From assembly GCA_937888635.1 (NCBI GenBank), contig CALARG010000019.1, positions 1-13,834 of the forward strand: a DNA stretch of 13,834 nt, written 5' to 3'. The notes beneath the pieces are model-generated. The model did not search any database and was not told the DNA's origin. It saw only the letters and a list, made by a program, of their open reading frames with translations. The translations under genes and the position numbers were made by a program. This DNA is from an uncultured Alphaproteobacteria bacterium. GTDB taxonomy: Bacteria > Pseudomonadota > Alphaproteobacteria > Rs-D84. This document shows, piece by piece, positions 1 to 6,375 of this stretch (its first letter is position 1; every line of letters begins with the position of its first letter).

Positions 1-192
1 TGTATAAACAGTGATAATACATGGAATTGGCATTCCAGGTTCTTTATCAGATGTTCTGTCATTAAACTGTTTGCAGAATTCTGCAATATTTACACCAGCA
101 GCACCCAACGCCGGACCAATAGGAGGCGCAGGATTAGCCTGTTTCGCAGGGACGACCAGTTTGACCAATCCCTTAACTTCTTTCTTTGCCAT
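1..192 (-). CDS. rplK: 50S ribosomal protein L11, N-terminal part (runs off the window)
   Basis: This is the first 64 codons of ribosomal protein L11, which forms the GTPase-associated centre of the 50S subunit together with 23S rRNA and the L10/L12 stalk. The translation starts MAKKEVKGLVKLVVPAKQ and contains the family signature ANPAPPIGPALGAAGVNI at about residues 19-36, followed by FCKQFNDRT, which fixes the identity. The ATG at 192-190 is preceded by a GGAG ribosome site six bases upstream. The gene follows nusG after 116 bases, the usual bacterial order secE-nusG-rplK. The coding frame is still open at base 1, so the rest of the gene lies outside the window. Confidence 0.95.
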   Translation of the reverse strand, partial: MAKKEVKGLVKLVVPAKQANPAPPIGPALGAAGVNIAEFCKQFNDRTSDKEPGMPIPCIITVYT

Positions 193-220
193 TTTTCACT
201 CCGTTTTTTTTCGTTTGTGT

Positions 221-248
221 CGTGGTACGATATGGCGTATCTACCACG
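221..248 (-). promoter_or_regulatory. hairpin in the rplK leader
   Basis: CGTGGTA at 221-227 pairs perfectly with TACCACG at 242-248, and GATA (229-232) pairs with TATC (238-241) inside it, leaving one bulged base and a five-base loop. It lies between the nusG stop and the rplK start and is not followed by a U-tract in the direction of transcription, so it is not an ordinary terminator. In other bacteria the L11-L1 mRNA leader is where L1 represses its own operon and where RNase processing occurs. Assigning either role here is inference. Confidence 0.5.
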
Positions 249-308
249 GTTTGCTGTGATTTTACATGATATTTTTCAGAAAACCACAAAAATCTTTACT
301 TTCTGTAT

Positions 309-842
309 TTATACGCGCTCAACCTGTTCAAATTCCAATTCCATGCTGGTTTCACGACCAAACACCAGAACAGTCACCGTCATCTTCTGTTTAACATTGT
401 CAACTTCAGATGCAACACCGTTAAAGCCCGCGAACGGCCCATCAATAACATGCACTTCTTGGCCAACTTCGTACATAACATCTTCGGCAACAACAGAACC
501 TTCTTCAACCTGTTTCATCAGGCGATGCGCTTCGGCTTCGGTCACTGCGATTGGTTTATTTTTCGCGCCCAAGAACATAACAACCTGGGGGATTTGTTTT
601 ACCAATGTAAAGGTTTCATTATTCATAACCATTTGAACAACGATATAGCCAGGGAAGAATTTTCTTTCCGCCTTGACACGACGACCCGCCTTGATTTCAG
701 TCACTTCGCGCGTCGGAACCATAATTTCACCAAACAAGGCATTCAGACGACGCTTGTCAATTTGTTCACGCAAACCGCGCGCAACTTTGTCTTCACAGCC
801 CGTATGAACATTAACAACAAACCACTGCATTTTTTCTTCCAT
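309..842 (-). CDS. nusG: transcription termination/antitermination protein NusG
   Basis: NusG binds RNA polymerase, suppresses pausing, and links it to Rho or to the leading ribosome through its KOW domain. The 177-residue product has the N-terminal NGN domain (QWFVVNVHTGCEDKVARGL near the start, then FFPGYIVVQM at about 62-71) and a C-terminal KOW domain from about residue 125 (EVGQEVHVIDGPFAGFNG). Its length is normal for the family. The chosen ATG at 842 has an AAGGG site upstream. A second in-frame ATG four codons later (MQWFVVN) also has a GGAAG upstream and matches many NusG N-termini equally well, so the exact start is open. It sits 31 bases after secE and is almost certainly co-transcribed with it. 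Confidence 0.97.
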   Translation of the reverse strand: MEEKMQWFVVNVHTGCEDKVARGLREQIDKRRLNALFGEIMVPTREVTEIKAGRRVKAERKFFPGYIVVQMVMNNETFTLVKQIPQVVMFLGAKNKPIAVTEAEAHRLMKQVEEGSVVAEDVMYEVGQEVHVIDGPFAGFNGVASEVDNVKQKMTVTVLVFGRETSMELEFEQVERV

Positions 843-873
843 TTTTACGCACCCTTTTGCATATTATTTTCTG

Positions 874-1053
874 TTAGAATACCCAGCCAACAATCGCGTT
901 TAAAATACTGTCCACCACAAAGAAGAACAGTGCCGCCACCGCGGAAAATACCAATATCATGATTGTCGCACGAACAACACTGTCACGCGATGGCCAAACA
1001 ACCTTGAACCATTCACTGCGCACAGATTTAAAAAATTCCAGCATCTTTTTCAT
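874..1053 (-). CDS. secE: preprotein translocase subunit SecE
   Basis: SecE is the small essential subunit that clamps SecY in the inner-membrane Sec translocon. The 59-residue product reads MKKMLEFFKSVRSEWFKVVW at its start, with the conserved amphipathic helix and the VWPSRD motif at residues 19-24. One transmembrane segment follows (about 29-55, ending in IVGWVF). This single-span form is usual outside the enterobacteria. The ATG at 1053 has a strong AGGCGG ribosome site at 1059-1064. Position directly upstream of nusG and downstream of tRNA-Trp confirms the call. Confidence 0.96.
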   Translation of the reverse strand: MKKMLEFFKSVRSEWFKVVWPSRDSVVRATIMILVFSAVAALFFFVVDSILNAIVGWVF

Positions 1054-1079
1054 AAAAACCGCCTAAAAATATTTTTAAC

Positions 1080-1098
1080 TGGCAGGGGCAGAAGGAAT
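1080..1098 (-). repeat. 19-base duplicate of the tRNA-Trp 3' end
   Basis: The plus-strand string at 1080-1098 (tggcaggggcagaaggaat) is identical to 1250-1268, which is the 3' end of tRNA-Trp including its CCA, acceptor strand and half of the T-stem. The two copies are 170 bases apart in the same orientation, and identity stops sharply at both ends. Directly repeated tRNA 3' ends are typical of integration sites, but no integrase or cargo lies between them. A decayed second tRNA copy is an alternative: some T-arm-like and anticodon-stem-like strings (AAACCG, TGAG) persist on its 5' side. Confidence 0.75.
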
Positions 1099-1210
1099 GT
1101 TCGTTTTCACTCACCACTCGTACCGGTTTCGCCGCACAATGTTTGCAAAACCTTACTCGTATGCGAACCCAACTTTTTTATTTATTCGGGTTCAATTCCA
1201 TCACCCCAAC

Positions 1211-1249
1211 TTTTTTTCAAAACATACACACGGTATGTTTTGGAAAAAA
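1211..1249 (-). other. long hairpin directly 3' of tRNA-Trp
   Basis: CAAAACATAC (1218-1227) pairs perfectly with GTATGTTTTG (1233-1242) around a five-base loop. The T-run at 1211-1217 can pair with the A-run at 1244-1249 to lengthen the stem past one unpaired base (1243). It begins one base after the encoded CCA of the tRNA. There is no U-tract after the stem on either strand, so a role in RNA processing or partial attenuation between the tRNA and secE is more likely than full termination. Confidence 0.5.
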
Positions 1250-1323
1250 TGGCAGGGGCAGAAGGAATCGAACCCTCATCCGCGGTTTTGGAGACCGATA
1301 TTCTACCGTTGAACTATGCCCCT
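1250..1323 (-). tRNA. trnW: tRNA-Trp (anticodon CCA)
   Basis: Read on the minus strand, the acceptor arm AGGGGCA (1323-1317) pairs with TGCCCCT (1260-1254), followed by discriminator G and an encoded CCA (1252-1250). The anticodon loop CTCCAAA gives CCA, decoding UGG. The D-arm (GTTC/GAAT) and T-arm (GAGGG, TTCGATT, CCTTC) form normally with two G-U pairs. The outermost anticodon-stem pair (T27, C43) looks mismatched, a small oddity. It is the first gene of the tRNA-Trp-secE-nusG-rplK unit, an arrangement common in proteobacteria. No tuf gene precedes it here. Confidence 0.96.
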
Positions 1324-1378
1324 GTTGACCGTAAACACACCTGAAAGACATGCCACGCGCCACAAAATAGTCTGCGAC

Positions 1379-1406
1379 AGGATAGCACACCATTACAAAA
1401 AATCAA
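1379..1406 (-). promoter_or_regulatory. promoter P2 for tRNA-Trp-secE-nusG
   Basis: On the minus strand, TTGATT (1406-1401) and TATCCT (1384-1379) are 16 bases apart. Transcription would start near 1372, about 49 bases before the tRNA 5' end. It is the weaker but closer of two candidates. Confidence 0.45.
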
Positions 1407-1414
1407 GTGGAAAT

Positions 1415-1443
1415 ATTATAATCTTTTTCAAGTTTTTACACAA
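1415..1443 (-). promoter_or_regulatory. promoter P1 for tRNA-Trp-secE-nusG
   Basis: On the minus strand, TTGTGT (1443-1438) and a consensus TATAAT (1420-1415) are separated by exactly 17 bases, giving a start near 1408. This is the best sigma70-like match in the 234-base divergent region between the tRNA and virB8. Confidence 0.6.
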
Positions 1444-1500
1444 GAACATTTTTACACACAACATTAAAAAAACTTGTTTTATTTTTGTAAAAATTTTCCC

Positions 1501-1530
1501 TTGCGCAAGGTATATTTTTTTGTCTACAAT
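1501..1530 (+). promoter_or_regulatory. promoter of the virB8-virB9-virB10 operon
   Basis: TTGCGC (1501-1506) and TACAAT (1525-1530) are spaced by 18 bases, predicting a start near 1537 and a 20-base leader containing the AAGGGGGAG ribosome site before the virB8 GTG. It diverges from the tRNA-Trp promoters, so the two units share a compact intergenic control region. Confidence 0.5.
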
Positions 1531-1557
1531 CGTCTTAATTATAAGGGGGAGATTTTA

Positions 1558-2238
1558 GTGCAGAAACGCGTAGAACCACCAGTTTTACTGTCCAGACTGA
1601 TGACATTCGTATTAGCAACAGCGGTTGTTGTGCTGGCTGCGTTGTCAATGACACTGGCCAATATGTTCCCGCTAAATCGCCCACAAATTTTCTTTTTAAC
1701 GACCGAGATTCGCGATAACCTGGATGTAAAACTGATTGAAATGCCACCGGTTGATAACAACCTGGAAGATTACAAGATGGCATTCGTGCGCGAATATGTT
1801 CGCCACAGAAACGAAGTATTCACAAACCCTGTTGTTATGCAAAGCAAATGGAACGCCGAAGATGGTATCGTTCGCAAAATGTCAACAGACGATGTTTATA
1901 AAAAATTTGCAGAAACAGATATGTTCTTTTCTATTATGAGTGGTATGCCAGGCTTTGATTTTCAATGCCCTGTTAATTTCATGGGCGCACCAGTTTATAT
2001 GAGTCGCGATGATGCATACCAGGTAAAAATCCGCTATTTCTGCACAGATAATAATACTGGACAGACAATACCAAAAGATTATACAATCAAAATTGTTCTG
2101 GATGCAGGTGCAGACAAACAGATAAAGTGGGTTGACCGCATTGAAAACCCGTTGGGATTGCGCGTTAAAGAATATACAATTGTAGAAGGGGACGGCGATC
2201 CATTAAGCACCGGATTTCGCACAACGGAACAAATGTAA
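1558..2238 (+). CDS. virB8: VirB8-like type IV secretion inner-membrane protein
   Basis: VirB8 proteins are bitopic inner-membrane assembly factors of type IV secretion systems; their periplasmic domain contacts VirB9 and VirB10. The 226-residue product has a short cytoplasmic end, one transmembrane segment at about 12-34, and a periplasmic domain with VirB8-type features: FVREYVRHRNEVF at about 76-88, where the family has a similar R-E-Y stretch, and the C-terminal ENPLGLRVKEYTI at 196-208, which corresponds to the conserved NPLGF-x-V strand. The family usually runs 220-240 residues. I chose the GTG at 1558 because a strong GGGGGAG site lies six bases upstream; in-frame extension upstream would run into the promoter. 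The next gene begins 18 bases downstream. Assignment rests on motif reading plus the VirB9/VirB10 neighbours. Confidence 0.85.
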   Translation: MQKRVEPPVLLSRLMTFVLATAVVVLAALSMTLANMFPLNRPQIFFLTTEIRDNLDVKLIEMPPVDNNLEDYKMAFVREYVRHRNEVFTNPVVMQSKWNAEDGIVRKMSTDDVYKKFAETDMFFSIMSGMPGFDFQCPVNFMGAPVYMSRDDAYQVKIRYFCTDNNTGQTIPKDYTIKIVLDAGADKQIKWVDRIENPLGLRVKEYTIVEGDGDPLSTGFRTTEQM

Positions 2239-2256
2239 AGATACGGAAGGATTGGT

Positions 2257-3786
2257 ATGATGTTTGCAAAATTGTTTAAATTAAATATATCTGTTTTATG
2301 TCTGGCATGCGTACTGGGGGTGCCTGCGTACGGCGAAGAATACGGCGTTCAGACCGCGTGGGATAATCCAACTGCAAACATGGCGATGGGCAGTACGAAA
2401 CCTGGCTATGCGCAACTGCCATGGTCGGCGGGCGCGGTATTGCCAATCAAGTTGCGTAATGGAATGGTGACAATGATTAACCTGCCTAATGGCGAACAGA
2501 TTGTTGATGCGATGGTTGGCGACCAGGGTCAATTTGACATTACCGCGACCCAGGGCGATCGCACGATGTTTATTTCACCAAAAAACGACAACCAGGGTTC
2601 AGATACCAATATGATTGTGACAGGTAAATCAGGGAACAAATATATTTTATATCTGCGTGCAGAACCATCAAATTCCAGCGAAATCACTTATTCCCAGGTT
2701 GACATTACATTGGACGGCAATGCCACACTGCCCATGGCGGGCGGGGCCGCATCTGCGTCGGGTGGTGCAAAATCAATATTCCAAAAGGCCGCCCCCAAGA
2801 CATCTGTGGTTGGGGCAGACGGCGAAGATTACGGTTGGATAAAATCTATGAAAATTGACCCATCGGAATTCAGATTTGATTTAGATATTTTTGTTCCGAA
2901 TCCAGATGACTATGTAATTGCGCCTGAACGCGTATGGCGTGACAGAATATTTACATATATTGACTTTGGAGACAAGGTTATTTCTATGACCCAGCGTCCG
3001 GTTGTATCATTATTGGTTGAAGGTGGCGAATCGCCGGTTGGATTCCGCACAGATGGTGAAGACGGCCGCCTGTTAATTGTTGAGGCGGTTGGCGACATGG
3101 TACTGCGCAGTGGGCAACGCATTGTATGTATCAAAAAACGTGAAAAACCATTCTTAATCGCGGATACGGCATCTGTTATGGCCCTGGCAGAGGCAAATGT
3201 TGCACAAAGCATGTTGTCGGGGCAATCGCTGAACAATATCGCATATACAGACAGCATGGCCGCAATGAGCATGGGTACAAATTACACCGGCACACCAATG
3301 TATGTCGGCAACACCCAGACTGTAAATCCAATGACAGGCGCAGGCACATATATGCCGGCCGGATTTACCGTACCACAGGCAATGCCACAACAATCTGGCA
3401 GTGTGGTTAACATGTTGCCACAACAGCGCAACACCGCCGGGGCATATCTGCCACAAACAAATATTCCAGTAATTGCCAGCAATCAGATTGGTGTTGCGGT
3501 TGAACTGAAATCAGATACATCTGTTGATGCATTGGATAAGTACTGGTCAACACTGTTGGCGAAATTTAGCGGTGATGATGGTCAGGGACTGTTGACCCCG
3601 TATAAGGACATGGTATTCTTTGCAATTGATGAACAGGGTGTTGGCGAATTGGGCGCAGAATCGTCCAGTGCACGTCAATATCGTCTGCGTATTGGGCCAC
3701 TGGCAGATATTGCCACAGCGCAAGAGTTGTGCGATAAATTACTGCGTTTCAGTGGAACCAGTTGCAGTGTTGTTCGTATGCAATAA
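2257..3786 (+). CDS. virB9: VirB9/CagX-like outer-membrane core protein with C-terminal SPOR-like domain
   Basis: VirB9 forms the outer-membrane ring of the type IV secretion core with VirB7 and VirB10. Residues 1-26 are a signal peptide ending VPAYG/EE. The N-terminal VirB9 domain lies at about 52-153 (SAGAVLPIKLRNGMVTMINL, then TNMIVTGKSGNKYILYLRAE). The C-terminal CagX domain is at about 203-296 (ERVWRDRIFTYIDFGD, later VLRSGQRIVCIKK). At 509 residues it is nearly twice the usual length. A Met/Gln/Asn/Thr-rich linker (about 300-410) joins a last ~99 residues that read as a SPOR domain, with YRLRIGPLADIATAQELC and a second Cys in SCSVV. SPOR domains bind denuded peptidoglycan glycans. The GGAAGGA site at 2245-2251 serves the ATG at 2257; a second ATG follows at once. 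There is no convincing lipobox. Confidence 0.87.
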   Translation: MMFAKLFKLNISVLCLACVLGVPAYGEEYGVQTAWDNPTANMAMGSTKPGYAQLPWSAGAVLPIKLRNGMVTMINLPNGEQIVDAMVGDQGQFDITATQGDRTMFISPKNDNQGSDTNMIVTGKSGNKYILYLRAEPSNSSEITYSQVDITLDGNATLPMAGGAASASGGAKSIFQKAAPKTSVVGADGEDYGWIKSMKIDPSEFRFDLDIFVPNPDDYVIAPERVWRDRIFTYIDFGDKVISMTQRPVVSLLVEGGESPVGFRTDGEDGRLLIVEAVGDMVLRSGQRIVCIKKREKPFLIADTASVMALAEANVAQSMLSGQSLNNIAYTDSMAAMSMGTNYTGTPMYVGNTQTVNPMTGAGTYMPAGFTVPQAMPQQSGSVVNMLPQQRNTAGAYLPQTNIPVIASNQIGVAVELKSDTSVDALDKYWSTLLAKFSGDDGQGLLTPYKDMVFFAIDEQGVGELGAESSSARQYRLRIGPLADIATAQELCDKLLRFSGTSCSVVRMQ

Positions 3787-3803
3787 AAAAGCGGGTTTGG
3801 GGG

Positions 3804-6230
3804 ATGAGTAAATTTAAACAGCAAATTTCAGAAATGCGTAAAAATATGCCGCGCCATATTCAATGGCTGTTGCTGGGGGCGGCATTTGTTGTCGTGCTGA
3901 TATTACTGACGATACTGGTTGGTGGCAAGGGCGACAATAACAAAGAAATTGCTGCGACAAATGCGGTGGCGGCAGAATTGAAGATAAAGCCTGATATGAT
4001 TAACTGGGCCGATGTGATTGTTGGCGAAAAAAAGACAGAAAAAATTACTATTTCTGCGACCGCCCCGGTTATAATTGTTGATGTTCAAAGGCATGATGAA
4101 ATTAGTGGATTTGATGTCAAAGATACATGCAAGGCGACCAAGCGTCTGGATGATAAAACAGGTTGCGAAATTATTGCAACATACGCCCCAAGCAGCGTAA
4201 TGCCAACAAAACAAACATCGGTGACAATTGTTTGGCACCAGGCAGGCCAATCAGAAGATATGGCACAGAAAGATAAAATTGTTCTGACACTGGGGGCGGT
4301 GGCACCAGTGATAGAAGAAAAACCAAAGCCAGAACCCGCACCAAAACCAGTCGTCGTGCCAGAGCCAGAACCCGCACCGGCACCAGTTGAGGAAGAAGAA
4401 GAAATTGAAGAAGAGGAAATATTTGAAGATGAACCTGAAACCGTTCAGGAAGAAATCATCAGCGAAGTGACCGCACTGGCCCCGCCGGTTGAAATGCCGA
4501 AAAAATCCGCGGATGTAAGTGGCGGCCAGGAAATTGTTATACCGGATGGATGTTCGGACTTTGCATTCCCGGGATACAATAATTCAGGTCGTCAAATTGG
4601 ATGGATTAAACCCAGTGGTGGCGCGTACTATTTTCATACATTTGATGACACAGACTGCAGTGAACCGGCCGGAAAATATAATCCGGACAACGGCATTATA
4701 ACAGATGACAGCGGTAAAAAAATCGGAACGGATGCCGATCATATTGGCGCGTCAGTTATAACATCAGGCGAACTGCCAGAATTGTCAAATGTGCCGGCAA
4801 TCAAGCCTGTTCATCGCGCATCACAGAATGATACACCCGGCGGTAGTCAGTCAGGCGGGATGGCCCGGTTTAGCACAGGCGGGATGTCTTCGGTGTTTAA
4901 TGGGATAGAAAAAGCCAAGGAAACCGGTGTGGTTGTTGGGACATCTGGTTCATATGTGAATTCAACACAACCATACGATAGATCATTTGTGTTGCGCCAA
5001 TTCAAACCAATTCCCGCAACGATTGTTTCTGATGTTCGCGCAGATCGCGATATGTTAATGAGTGGAAAATCATTACCTGTACGCGCAACAGTGGACAGAA
5101 ATGTGTATTCTGATAACGGACGAACCGTCATTTTACCCACAGGGACATTGATGTTGGGTTATGTGACAGGTGAAATTCCAGGGCCATATAAAGCAATTGG
5201 CCGTATGGAAATTCAGTGGTATCAATTTATTCGTCCAGACGGTGTAGAATTCAATTTTAACGGTGGCAACGACCCATTTTCTGCAGACGCCCAGGGGCGC
5301 GTTGGGGTACCGGGACGCGGCAGTACAGATTACATGGAACAATTCTTTATGCCAATGCTGACCGCATTTGTGCCGGCGGCGGTAAACCTGATTAATCCGG
5401 TGGCAGATGCGTTTGTTAATCAGATTGATTTGGATAATAACACGGTTGTGCAAAGTGGCACAATGCGTTCTTCTGAACTGGCCAAGAATGAAATTATTAC
5501 CGCATGGAATCAGGTTGCACAAAAATTAATGGTTGATATGATGGACAATACCGTTCCGCCATTTACAATTGCGGCCGGTACACGCATCACCGTTTATTCA
5601 CCAGAAGACCTGCGCGTTGTTTGTGAAGATGAAAACAAAGCCTGTTATGTAAAAAAAGAAATGGACTCAACAGGCGAAAAGCGTCGCAACTGGGGCAGTG
5701 ATGTAAATCATAATGTTGATATAGATCCAAACGACCCTTCGTGGACGGGACAGGCGCGTTCTTTTGTGACAGATGCGTATTGTAAAACAATTGATGGCGT
5801 TATAACAGCGGACCCAGACTGCGCAAATGGCAAAAGAGACTGTGGTGGATATTCATACAGCACCTTGTTATTGTGGTGTAAATCACAAAACTATGAATCA
5901 AAGAAAGCACTGCAGTATGATGCATACAGAAAGGATCAGGAAAAACAATATCAAAACAAGATTCAGGAACTGGGTGGACCGGACTCTCAGGCGTTTAATG
6001 AACAAATTCTGGGGATTCAGTATAACGAAGATGGTACGGTGCAAAATCCGTACGCTTCTGCGCCAGAGGCCGCGCCAGAAGCCGCAGCAGCCGATGTTCT
6101 GTTGTGTCTGGATGGGACGGAACCCGATGCAAATGGATGTTGTACCGGGGAAATATATACCGATATGGGCGAACAAGGTTTCAATTGTTGCCCCGAGACC
6201 GGTGGCGACTGTTTCCCGCCAATGTTCTGA
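3804..6230 (+). CDS. virB10: VirB10/TrbI-like type IV secretion channel protein, extended
   Basis: VirB10 spans both membranes and couples inner-membrane energy to the outer-membrane pore. The 808-residue product has a cytoplasmic N-terminus, a transmembrane helix at about 21-41, an Ig-like periplasmic domain at about 60-165, a Pro/Glu-rich stalk (170-218), and the VirB10 core at about 404-599 (DRNVYSDNGRTVILPTGT, later PFTIAAGTRITVYSPEDL). A stretch before the second motif matches the antenna-helix region. About 200 residues then extend past the normal end, with six cysteines at 607-692 and six more in the last 41 residues (CLDGTEPDANGCC, FNCC, DCFPP). Typical family members are about 370-480 residues. 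I use ATG 3804, 17 bases after virB9, because GCGGG lies upstream; an earlier ATG at 3762 would overlap virB9 and add 14 unlikely residues. Confidence 0.88.
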   Translation: MSKFKQQISEMRKNMPRHIQWLLLGAAFVVVLILLTILVGGKGDNNKEIAATNAVAAELKIKPDMINWADVIVGEKKTEKITISATAPVIIVDVQRHDEISGFDVKDTCKATKRLDDKTGCEIIATYAPSSVMPTKQTSVTIVWHQAGQSEDMAQKDKIVLTLGAVAPVIEEKPKPEPAPKPVVVPEPEPAPAPVEEEEEIEEEEIFEDEPETVQEEIISEVTALAPPVEMPKKSADVSGGQEIVIPDGCSDFAFPGYNNSGRQIGWIKPSGGAYYFHTFDDTDCSEPAGKYNPDNGIITDDSGKKIGTDADHIGASVITSGELPELSNVPAIKPVHRASQNDTPGGSQSGGMARFSTGGMSSVFNGIEKAKETGVVVGTSGSYVNSTQPYDRSFVLRQFKPIPATIVSDVRADRDMLMSGKSLPVRATVDRNVYSDNGRTVILPTGTLMLGYVTGEIPGPYKAIGRMEIQWYQFIRPDGVEFNFNGGNDPFSADAQGRVGVPGRGSTDYMEQFFMPMLTAFVPAAVNLINPVADAFVNQIDLDNNTVVQSGTMRSSELAKNEIITAWNQVAQKLMVDMMDNTVPPFTIAAGTRITVYSPEDLRVVCEDENKACYVKKEMDSTGEKRRNWGSDVNHNVDIDPNDPSWTGQARSFVTDAYCKTIDGVITADPDCANGKRDCGGYSYSTLLLWCKSQNYESKKALQYDAYRKDQEKQYQNKIQELGGPDSQAFNEQILGIQYNEDGTVQNPYASAPEAAPEAAAADVLLCLDGTEPDANGCCTGEIYTDMGEQGFNCCPETGGDCFPPMF

Positions 6231-6236
6231 TTCACA

Positions 6237-6261
6237 CCCGCCAATTGGCGGGTTTGTTTTT
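6237..6261 (+). terminator. terminator of the virB8-9-10 operon
   Basis: A perfect palindrome CCCGCCAATTGGCGGG (6237-6252) is followed by TTTGTTTTT. It begins six bases after the virB10 stop codon. Confidence 0.9.
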
Positions 6262-6288
6262 ATACAAATATACAACAAAGGATATTCT

Positions 6289-6375
6289 GTGATTTTTTAT
6301 ATTTACTTTTTGCGCGCAATTGGGCGCGCTTTTTCTTGTTATATGCGCGATATAGCAAAGGAAGATTACGGATGA
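6289..6375 (+). CDS. possible 28-codon ORF (doubtful)
   Basis: A GTG at 6289 lies six bases after AAAGGA (6277-6282), the same ribosome site that precedes the accepted genes downstream. It opens a 28-residue hydrophobic peptide (VIFYIYFLRAIGRAF to KEDYG). Its stop overlaps the next tiny ORF as ATGA (6372-6375). Against it, a terminator hairpin (6312-6337) lies inside the frame and nothing in the peptide resembles a known family. I list it because the site and overlap are orderly; it may simply be a leader peptide or chance. Confidence 0.2.
   Translation: MIFYIYFLRAIGRAFSCYMRDIAKEDYG
6312..6337 (+). terminator. second tandem intrinsic terminator
   Basis: GCGCGC (6312-6317) pairs with GCGCGC (6324-6329) around loop AATTGG, followed by TTTTTCTT. 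It lies 75 bases after the first terminator and shares its AATT-centred loop, so read-through from the secretion operon would be stopped twice. Confidence 0.7.

Noticed and set aside
450..962. Long open frame on the plus strand opposite nusG and secE
   Set aside because: It is the complement of two firmly identified genes and shows no protein-family features; the same applies to open frames opposite virB9, virB10, yidC and the antiporter gene.
2299..2313. Possible lipobox in the VirB9 signal peptide (CLAC ending at Cys18)
   Set aside because: The -3 position is Cys rather than Leu/Val/Ile, and a good signal peptidase I site (AYG/E) follows, so a lipoprotein is unlikely.
3762..3803. Upstream ATG extending virB10 by 14 residues
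   Set aside because: It overlaps the virB9 end, adds an atypical MQCCSYAIKK segment and lacks a ribosome site. The ATG at 3804 follows the virB9 stop at normal spacing.
1558..6230. Search for a VirB7-type small lipoprotein within or beside the T4SS operon
   Set aside because: The gaps of 18 and 17 bases between the three genes leave no room, and neither tiny ORF downstream has a lipobox.
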